In this document: positions 54,751-61,596 of the stretch, one piece after another
Layout of the letters: each line of letters opens with the position of its first letter
Numbering within the stretch: the stretch's first letter is position 1
Assembly: GCA_000803105.1 (NCBI GenBank)
Contig: JTDA01000008.1
Span: 62,001-126,000 of the forward strand
DNA length: 64,000 nt
Source of the DNA: Coprobacter secundus
GTDB lineage: Bacteria > Bacteroidota > Bacteroidia > Bacteroidales > Coprobacteraceae
Direction: 5' to 3'
The notes under the pieces: model-generated
What the model was told of the DNA's origin: nothing
Database searches by the model: none
What the model saw: the letters and a program-made list of their open reading frames with translations, nothing else
Position numbers and translations under genes: made by a program

Positions 54751-54826
54751 AAGCCTCAATATATCATATAGTAACTAAAAACGTTCCTATTTGTATATTA
54801 TATGATATGTTGGGGCTTAAATTTTT
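54751..54826 (+). terminator. Long hairpin terminator of the phosphoesterase unit
   Basis: The stem pairs AAGCCTCAATATATCATATA with TATATGATATGTTGGGGCTT, with two mismatches and an exact 10-base ATATCATATA/TATATGATAT core. AAATTTTT follows. Between here and 55092 lies 265 bases of AT-rich DNA with a weak TTGACTT/AAGTCAA inverted repeat and no gene. Confidence 0.75.
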
Positions 54827-55066
54827 CAGTTCATTCGAAAAATTCCAATAACTGATTTTTTGCTTGCCAAAAGAAAAAGATATAACTCCACTCTCAACTT
54901 GACTTTAATGGCCGTTATTATATACACGGGCAATAAAGTTAAGTCAAACAGAGGGGAAGAAAAGAAAAAAGGCTTCAACTGAATATTTCTTTTGGTCAGC
55001 ATGCAATATCCATGAAAATATCTTGCATTTAGTTGACATTATCGGCGAAAACATCCCAGAATTTTG

Positions 55067-55074
55067 TACCTTTG
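55067..55074 (+). promoter_or_regulatory. Candidate -7 box near the element A/B junction
   Basis: TACCTTTG matches TAnnTTTG exactly, 18 bases before a GTG-started frame at 55093. No -33 element is seen. Confidence 0.4.
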
Positions 55075-55092
55075 TAACTGGATAGGAAACAG

Positions 55093-55287
55093 GTGAACTT
55101 CATTGAGGATGCAATACTTCCTCGCAGTTCTGATTCACTGGAAAAAGAGTGTAATACAGCCTTCAAAACAAGTCAAGGAGGCTCAAAAACAACTTTTCTA
55201 CCGATTAAATTGCAACAATCTATCATTCAAGCAGCTATGTATGCTGCATCGGCAAGTAAATACTTGATTATCAAATGGTTAAATTGA
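55093..55287 (+). CDS. Tentative 64-residue frame spanning the element junction
   Basis: A GTG-started frame (AGGAAACAG before it) encodes 64 residues that show no known family. The att-like core lies inside it in another frame, and a terminator follows its stop. Promoter and terminator positions are its only support, so it may be a chance frame across an integration junction. Confidence 0.25.
   Translation: MNFIEDAILPRSSDSLEKECNTAFKTSQGGSKTTFLPIKLQQSIIQAAMYAASASKYLIIKWLN
55245..55259. other. Candidate attachment site at the element A/B junction
   Basis: TGCATCGGCAAGTAA reads Cys-Ile-Gly-Lys-stop, the MnmE C-terminus, with synonymous third bases relative to the chromosomal gene. The codons before it are not mnmE. 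This is expected if element A brought in the mnmE tail of an earlier host, or if B entered at the same site. I treat it as the right end of A and left end of B. Confidence 0.62.
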
Positions 55288-55304
55288 TTATAATCGATTA
55301 ATAT

Positions 55305-55329
55305 GGCGCTCTTTACGGGCGCCTTTTTT
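55305..55329 (+). terminator. Terminator about 50 bases inside element B
   Basis: GGCGC (55305) and GCGCC (55319-55323) form a GC stem followed by TTTTTT. Its distance from the att-like core (50 bases) matches that of the terminator in element A (47 bases). Up to 55509 no gene is supported. Confidence 0.7.
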
Positions 55330-55509
55330 GTTGCTCAAGTATCGTTGATAATCGTTGCTAAGCCTTTTTACGCCATTTTTTGTACCTCCTGTGTACCTCA
55401 CAAGCCCAAAGTCGGGTTTACTGTCTGCCAGATAGTGGACAACCTGGAACGCCTTGGAACGCTGTGGTACGCAATGAAACAGATTTGGCGAACTAAAAAG
55501 ATAATTAAA

Positions 55510-56406
55510 ATGGCTAGTAACATTGAAATTCAAAAGAAATGCGAGTGGTGTGGCACTATTTTTACCGCCCACAAGATCACTACCGCATACTGTTCACACA
55601 GGTGCGCAAACCTCGCATACAAAGATCGAGTTAGAAAAAAACGAATTCAAGAATTCCACTTGAAACATGATGTAGAATTAAAACCCAATTCTGAAAAAGA
55701 GTTCTTAACCCCTACTGAAGTTGCCGCATTTTTAGGTGTAGGCCGTACCTCAATTTATCGGTATATCAAAAACGCGAAAATCAAAGCGGTCAGATTTGAT
55801 GGGAAAACTCTTGTACGGCGTTCGGATATTGATAAGATGTTCGACTACATTATTGCTTCCAATAATGAGAATAAGCCCAAAGAGAAAACTCCAATATCAG
55901 ATTTCTACACCACAGCTGAAGTCAAAGAAAAGTATGGCATAAAGGATTCCTGGATATTTCACATCGCTAAGGAACATAATATTCCACGAACCTTTCACCG
56001 TGGGAAAACCTATTGGAGCAAAAAACATATTGATGATTACTTTGCAAAAAAAGCTCCCGATCCTGAGATCAAGGAATGGTACAGCACGCAAGACATGCAG
56101 GAGAAGTTCGGCATGACACTAACGGCCATCTATTCTTTCGTATCAAAGAATGCCATTCCCAAAAAGAAAGTCGGTATTATGGTGTACTACTCCAAAAAGC
56201 ATGTGGACATTGCCAAAGGTCTCATAGCTCCCGAAGAGCCCAAATACTACACCATTGCCGAAGCAATGGAACGATTCAATCTGACACGAGACCAACTCTA
56301 CCATTATGTGAAATACCATAATATTCCCCGTATCAAAGTCGGTAAATATACCAAGATCCTGCGGGCTGAGCTGGATAAGTTCTTTGAACCTCCAAAGATA
56401 GAATGA
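55510..56406 (+). CDS. Zinc-binding protein with four tandem helix-turn-helix modules (element B)
   Basis: A 298-residue paralogue of the protein at 30759. The zinc ribbon is CEWCGTIFTAH...YCSHRC. The four modules open LTPTEVAAFLGVGRTSIYRY, YTTAEVKEKYGIKDSWIFHI, YSTQDMQEKFGMTLTAIYSF and YTIAEAMERFNLTRDQLYHY, and three keep the YWSKKHID-type closing strand. MASNIEIQKK at 55510 is the start; an open frame extends 69 codons upstream but reads through the terminator region and lacks family similarity. It precedes the truncated recombinase by 92 bases, in the same order as in element A. Confidence 0.8.
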   Translation: MASNIEIQKKCEWCGTIFTAHKITTAYCSHRCANLAYKDRVRKKRIQEFHLKHDVELKPNSEKEFLTPTEVAAFLGVGRTSIYRYIKNAKIKAVRFDGKTLVRRSDIDKMFDYIIASNNENKPKEKTPISDFYTTAEVKEKYGIKDSWIFHIAKEHNIPRTFHRGKTYWSKKHIDDYFAKKAPDPEIKEWYSTQDMQEKFGMTLTAIYSFVSKNAIPKKKVGIMVYYSKKHVDIAKGLIAPEEPKYYTIAEAMERFNLTRDQLYHYVKYHNIPRIKVGKYTKILRAELDKFFEPPKIE

Positions 56407-56498
56407 GCCGAAAGTTATTTTCCGGTGATAAATACCACCATCATAACACCTTTTTAATTTGCAACAAAAACAGGTATTAATCAAAAAACAATATAGCT

Positions 56499-57494
56499 AT
56501 GACACTTACATGCACCAACGTAACTTTGAGACAAAAGCCATTGCGTAACGACCGCATATCTCTTTATCTAGATTATTATCCGGCCATACGCAATCCTTAT
56601 ACGATGAAGATGAGTCGCCGGGAATTCCTCGGCATCTACATCTATGCCAAGCCCAAGAACGAGCAGCAAAGAATGTTCAATCAGGACATGTTGAACAAAG
56701 CAGAGGCAATTCGCTGTATCCGTGTCCAGTCGCTTATCAATGAAGAATTCGGGTTCCTAGACAAGAACAAGCAAAAGGTAGATTTCCTTGCCTACTTCCG
56801 GACAAAGGCACGGGAAAAGTATGAGAAATGGGATTGTGTTTACAACCACTTCGAGAAATTTGTCGGCGGTAAATGTACATTCGGCGATGTTACCGTAGAA
56901 CTGTGCGAGAAGTTCAGGGATTACCTGCTCAAATGCAAACAGATCAATCATCCCAATGCTTACATCTCACGTAATTCGGCAGCCGGTTATTATTCGACGT
57001 TCCGTGCCTTATTGAAAATAGCCTATAAAGAAAAGATGTTGCGTGAGAACTTGAACGACTTTCTGGAAAAGATAGAATGGAAAGAGGTCAAGAAAGAGTA
57101 TCTGACACTTGATGAAGTCAAGAAACTGGCCGCTACACCCTGCAAAATTACAGTCTTGAAACAGGCCTCCCTGTTTGCCTGCATGACCGGTCTCCGTATC
57201 AGTGATATTCTGAAGCTGGACTGGCGTGATTTTGAGGTCGGCCCGGATCAGGGTTACTACATCCGTATCTGCACCGAGAAAACAGAAACCGAGGCCACAC
57301 TCCCCATCAGTCAGGAAGCACTGGAGTTGTGTGGCGAATGGGGCACCGGAAAAGTCTTCAAAGGCTTAACCCGCTCCATGACTCATCATCCCTTGAAACA
57401 ATGGATTGCCGAAGCCGGAATCAGAAAGCACATAACCTTCCATCTTGCTAGGCATAACAGTTTCTATTTCTCTCTGAAAACAAGCAGTTTATGA
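56499..57494 (+). pseudogene. Truncated tyrosine recombinase, element B
   Basis: A 331-residue relative of the element A recombinase, alike over its full aligned length (TLRQKPLRNDRISLYLDYYPAIRNPYT at the N-terminus). Catalytic Arg (TGLRISDIL), the Lys region (CTEKTETEAT) and the start of the H-x-x-R box (FHLAR) are present. After that the sequence departs from the family (HNSFYFSLKTSSL) and stops. About 40 residues containing the second His and the Tyr nucleophile are missing, and no remnant is found in other frames downstream. It cannot catalyse recombination alone, so I call it a pseudogene. Confidence 0.8.
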
Positions 57495-57720
57495 AATTGA
57501 GAATCTTGACAGGTAACGATCTGGAAACGAGCAAAGTTCCCTTATCTGTTTTATTCTGCATTATTGAAAAGAACACTTAATTCTGATACAAAGGTAGTGA
57601 TTTATTCAATAATATAATAACCGGAAAAGGATTTTGATGTGTTTTCTAATATTAAAACCTTAAATTCATTCTATCAGATAAAAAATCCAATACAATCCAT
57701 CTGAAATGAGACTTATTCCT

Positions 57721-57728
57721 TATATTTG
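57721..57728 (+). promoter_or_regulatory. Candidate -7 box for the GHKL-nuclease gene
   Basis: TATATTTG is a perfect TAnnTTTG match 32 bases before the ATG at 57761. The spacer from 57495 is AT-rich with no gene. Confidence 0.5.
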
Positions 57729-57760
57729 TAATAAACTAGGGAATGTAATATCAATTTGAG

Positions 57761-59779
57761 ATGAGTAAGATTAATATTGATAGAATCATCAAGGATATTA
57801 AGTCTAAAACGACAAGTTTAACGCCTGTCATTGAAGCTGTGTGTAATTCTATTGATGCCATCGGTACTGAAAGAACCGATGGTGTTATTGATATTATAGT
57901 AAAGCGAACTGGTCAGCGGTCTTTAAATTTAGACAATACTAATACTCTGTCTGACATTGTATCAATAGATATAATAGACAATGGTATCGGTTTTACAGAG
58001 GAAAACAAAGACTCTTTTGATACTTATAGAAGTGGCTTTAAGATGTCTAAAGGCGGTAAAGGGTTTGGTCGGTTTATGTATCTAAAATACTTTAATAATG
58101 TTTCTATTGAAAGTGTTTTTTGCGAGGATGGTAAATATAAACAACGAAGTTTTACGTTCGGGCATGCAGATGAAATAATAGAAAATGAACAAATAGTAGA
58201 TATTGAATCCACCCCTGACCTGCATACAGGTACAGTTTTGCACCTTTCTTCTATCAAGTCTTTTGATTTGGACAAAGGACTTGAAGTTATTGCCAGAAAG
58301 CTTGTAGAGCGTTTGCTGGTATTCTTTGTTACTGGGGGGAAGTATACTCCCAAAATTACAATTAAAGAAGAGGATGAATCTAATTCAATAGTCTTAAACG
58401 ATTATATTGGAGAAAATTCCGATATTCAACAGATTGGCAAAGAAGAAAAGTTTACGATAAAAGGTCGTGATAATGAATGGAATTTTGTAGTAAAGATTTA
58501 TAAAATATACTATTCCGCAATAACAAATAAAATCTGTCTAACAGCAAATTATAGAGAGGTTACAGAGTCGGCATTGCATAACTATGTACCTGAGTTTAAA
58601 GAAACAATGTTCGAGATAACAGAAAAGGGGACTCAGAAGAACTATATGATAAAAGCGTATGTTCAAGGTAAATATCTTGATGACAATGTAACAACAGAAA
58701 GAGATGGTTTCAACTTCGGTAAAGAAGATGATATATATTCAGATTTATCTGAAAAGCAGATAATGAAAGCCACTTCATCTATTATTAAAAATTATTTTTC
58801 TGATGATATAGAAAAACGATATAATGATAAGAAGCAAAAAGTCGAACATTATGTATATAATACAGCACCTTGGAATAAGACTTTATTAAAGGATGTAGAT
58901 ATGGAATCTATTCCAATAGGAATTTCAGATTTTGATTTGGAAATGCGTTTCCAGAAGATAAAGTTTGACAAAGAACAAAATGCAAGGATTGCATTAAAGG
59001 AGTTGCAGGACAAATACTCTGATGCTGAAGATGAAAGTGATATATCTTTTGAGGATGAAGTAAATGATATTTTAAAGAATGTGACAGAAACAGCAAAAAA
59101 CGATTTAGCTCATTATGTATGTCAGAGACGTAGAATCATTGAATTATTCGATGATTTACGTAAAAGGATTGATGGAGGAAAATCTCACAAAGAGAGTGAA
59201 ATGCATAATTTAATATTTCCTATGATAAAGGATGATAGGGAGATTGAATATGAAGAACATAATTTATGGTTACTTGATGAAAGATTTAATTTCACTCAAT
59301 ATATAGCATCAGATAAAGTGATTTCTAGTTCTGACCACAAGGAGCCAGACCTTGCTATATTTTATGAAAGTGGTTTGTTTTATCGAAATGGAGATAACAC
59401 TATCACATCCCCTATCGCTATTGTTGAATTCAAACGTCCTAAACGAACGAATTATTCAGATGAGGAAAATCCAATAAATCAGGCATTACGCTATGCAGGT
59501 AAAATCCTGGCAGGAAAATATGAGATGCCTGAAGGATTAGAAGAGATTATTGTAGATAAAAACGTAACTCCTGTTTACATATATATTGTATGTGATATCG
59601 TACCTAAGATTGAGGAGTTTGCTGATTTATCAGGACTTTCTATAAGTCCAGATAAACAAGGGTACTTTGGCTATAATCCTAAGTATAATGCATATATTGA
59701 AATTAAAAGCTTTAAAAAAGTAATTGATGATGCAAAAATGCGAAATCAAATATTTTTTAAGAAATTAGGACTATGTTAA
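57761..59779 (+). CDS. GHKL ATPase fused to a C-terminal PD-(D/E)XK nuclease, candidate defence protein
   Basis: A 672-residue protein. Residues ~10-110 hold a GHKL (Hsp90/MORC/MutL-type) ATPase: N-box EAVCNSIDA (Glu25, Asn29), DIIDNGIGF (Asp73-x-Gly75-x-Gly77) and SKGGKGFGRFMYLK. A middle transducer and a long helical region follow (~420-510, KDEQ-rich coiled coil). The C-terminal ~145 residues look like a nuclease: HKEPDLAIFYESG (Asp530) and SPIAIVEFKRPKR (Glu556-x-Lys558), the D...ExK pattern. MORC-like ATPase-nuclease proteins occur in bacterial defence islands. It is 134 bases upstream of the DUF262-HEPN pair in the same direction. Function is inferred. Confidence 0.78.
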   Translation: MSKINIDRIIKDIKSKTTSLTPVIEAVCNSIDAIGTERTDGVIDIIVKRTGQRSLNLDNTNTLSDIVSIDIIDNGIGFTEENKDSFDTYRSGFKMSKGGKGFGRFMYLKYFNNVSIESVFCEDGKYKQRSFTFGHADEIIENEQIVDIESTPDLHTGTVLHLSSIKSFDLDKGLEVIARKLVERLLVFFVTGGKYTPKITIKEEDESNSIVLNDYIGENSDIQQIGKEEKFTIKGRDNEWNFVVKIYKIYYSAITNKICLTANYREVTESALHNYVPEFKETMFEITEKGTQKNYMIKAYVQGKYLDDNVTTERDGFNFGKEDDIYSDLSEKQIMKATSSIIKNYFSDDIEKRYNDKKQKVEHYVYNTAPWNKTLLKDVDMESIPIGISDFDLEMRFQKIKFDKEQNARIALKELQDKYSDAEDESDISFEDEVNDILKNVTETAKNDLAHYVCQRRRIIELFDDLRKRIDGGKSHKESEMHNLIFPMIKDDREIEYEEHNLWLLDERFNFTQYIASDKVISSSDHKEPDLAIFYESGLFYRNGDNTITSPIAIVEFKRPKRTNYSDEENPINQALRYAGKILAGKYEMPEGLEEIIVDKNVTPVYIYIVCDIVPKIEEFADLSGLSISPDKQGYFGYNPKYNAYIEIKSFKKVIDDAKMRNQIFFKKLGLC

Positions 59780-59913
59780 ATATTGTTGCCTTCCAATATG
59801 TGGTGCAGCTTTACCTGTTATGCAATAAAATAAACATTAATTTAACATAAAGCCAATTTCGTATTAGATTTAGAGCGTACAAATTAAGTATAGAAAATTT
59901 AATTATCACAGCT

Positions 59914-61032
59914 ATGAGTGAACATATAGATTTTATTTCAGAAGAGCAAAATGAAGAGTTCTCTAATGATGACCTGTTTAATATTACCTCATGGGGCGCA
60001 GATCCTTCTGTTAGAGAATTAATCCAACAATATAAAGAAGGTGATATTGAAAAACCTGAGTTGCAGAGAAAATATGTATGGAAGAAAAAAGATGCTAGCC
60101 GTTTTATAGAATCGCTACTTCTTGGACTTCCTGTTCCTAGTATATTTTTAGCAAACATTGAACAATCTGGGAAACGCCTTATTATTGATGGTTATCAACG
60201 AATACGTACATTATACGACTATATTGAAGACGGTATATGGCATGGTGACGATTCTGATTTTAAATTAATTAATTCAGAACTTATAAACGAACGTTGGAGA
60301 GGAAAAGCCTTTAAAGAGCTAACTGAAATAGATAAAAGAAGACTGAAAAACTACACTATTCATGCAATTGTTTTTGAACAAAAACATCCATCTGATGATT
60401 CTGGGCTCTTTCAAGTTTTTGAAAGAATTAATACTAGTGGTACCACATTAAATAATCAAGAAATTCGTAATTGCGTATATCAAGGTAATATGAATACCCT
60501 TTTATTTAAAGTAAATAAGTATCAACAATGGCGCTATTTGTATGGAGAACAAGAAGAAGATCCAAGGATGATGGATTTAGAATTAATCCTTAGATATTAC
60601 GCATTAAATTCTGTAGAAATATATAATTCTGACAAAAAGAAAATAAGTTTAAAGCAGACTCTAAATAAATATATGCAATCAAATATTAATGCCTCTACAG
60701 ATTTTATTGCTGAAAAAGAAAGTGAATTTTATTCTGTTATAGATTTTATCTATACAAATATGGGAGAAGAAGCATTTTTTAATCTACAAAATGATCTCTC
60801 TAAAATAAGACGTAGACTATACCCTACAGTTTTTGATTCTATAATGATTGCAACTTCAATAGCATTAAAAAAAGGATGCATTGATGTAGTAAAAAATTTA
60901 CCAGAAAAACGCCTTGCATTATTAAGAGATGCGACATATAGGGAAAGTATATCTCAAGGTACTATGAAAATAGATAATATCCGAACACGCATCTCTTGCG
61001 CACTCCATTTTTTATATGGTATAAAACTATGA
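59914..61032 (+). CDS. DUF262 (ParB-like) protein
   Basis: A 372-residue protein with an N-terminal DUF262 domain: EKPELQRKYVWKKKDASRFIESLLLGLPVPSIFLA, and RLIIDGYQRIRTLYDYI with D92-G-Y-Q-R96, a variant of the DGQQR box. Then VFERINTSGTTLNNQEIRNCVYQG is the second family motif. The C-terminal half is helical. DUF262 is the N-domain of the type IV restriction enzyme GmrSD, where it hydrolyses nucleotides. Here the HNH (DUF1524) half is missing and its place is taken by a separate HEPN gene overlapping by four bases. I infer a two-component system. Confidence 0.85.
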   Translation: MSEHIDFISEEQNEEFSNDDLFNITSWGADPSVRELIQQYKEGDIEKPELQRKYVWKKKDASRFIESLLLGLPVPSIFLANIEQSGKRLIIDGYQRIRTLYDYIEDGIWHGDDSDFKLINSELINERWRGKAFKELTEIDKRRLKNYTIHAIVFEQKHPSDDSGLFQVFERINTSGTTLNNQEIRNCVYQGNMNTLLFKVNKYQQWRYLYGEQEEDPRMMDLELILRYYALNSVEIYNSDKKKISLKQTLNKYMQSNINASTDFIAEKESEFYSVIDFIYTNMGEEAFFNLQNDLSKIRRRLYPTVFDSIMIATSIALKKGCIDVVKNLPEKRLALLRDATYRESISQGTMKIDNIRTRISCALHFLYGIKL

Positions 61033-61520
61033 TTAATAATATTAATGCCAAGGCTGCTATCGATGACTGTAATGCCGAGCTAGACCGTATTACAGGTATT
61101 ATAAATGGGGTTGGGAGTACTAGCCCACTCTCTGGATATCTGACCAAATATTCTTTGATCCGTATATGTGGAACTCTTGAAGTCTGTTATAAAACAATTA
61201 TTGCAGATTATTATGAAAATGCGGCACCGCAACTGGGACAATTTATAGGATATCATTTAAGAGATGCATCAATGAATCCTACTTATGAAAACATATGTCA
61301 AGCATTAAAACGTTTTGATGATAACAAAAATCAAAATTTCAAGTCAGCAATAACAACTTTACCAAACAATGAAAGTTTAAAAGAAGCATTTTCTGTATTA
61401 AATAGAGAAAGAAATAATGTTGCTCATGGGACTAATTCCACACTATCATTTAATGATATGAAGGATCGTTTTTCTGAGACTATTCAAATCATTGAAATCT
61501 TAGATACAATTATGGTGTAA
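61029..61520 (+). CDS. HEPN-domain protein paired with DUF262
   Basis: A 163-residue helical protein. The conserved RERNNVAHG holds R128-x4-H133, the HEPN ribonuclease motif, and two further helix pairs (YLTKYSLIRICGTLEVCYKTIIADYY) complete the bundle. The ATG at 61029 overlaps the DUF262 stop in an ATGA junction, indicating coupled translation; an upstream in-frame ATG lies inside DUF262. HEPN proteins of this size are usually RNases or, in pairs, toxins. Whether it is the effector or a regulator of the DUF262 protein is unknown. Confidence 0.78.
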   Translation: MINNINAKAAIDDCNAELDRITGIINGVGSTSPLSGYLTKYSLIRICGTLEVCYKTIIADYYENAAPQLGQFIGYHLRDASMNPTYENICQALKRFDDNKNQNFKSAITTLPNNESLKEAFSVLNRERNNVAHGTNSTLSFNDMKDRFSETIQIIEILDTIMV

Positions 61521-61550
61521 ATATAGAACAAAACTCTATATTTACACCAT
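61512..61550. terminator. Perfect hairpin between HEPN and the convergent restriction gene
   Basis: ATGGTGTAAATATAGA (61512-61527) and TCTATATTTACACCAT (61535-61550) are exact 16-base complements around 7 bases, overlapping the HEPN stop codon. No T-run follows, but the position between converging genes fits a two-way terminator. Confidence 0.6.
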
Positions 61551-61596
61551 AACCATATCATATGCTTGTTATTTCACTGATATTCGTAAAAGAGTT

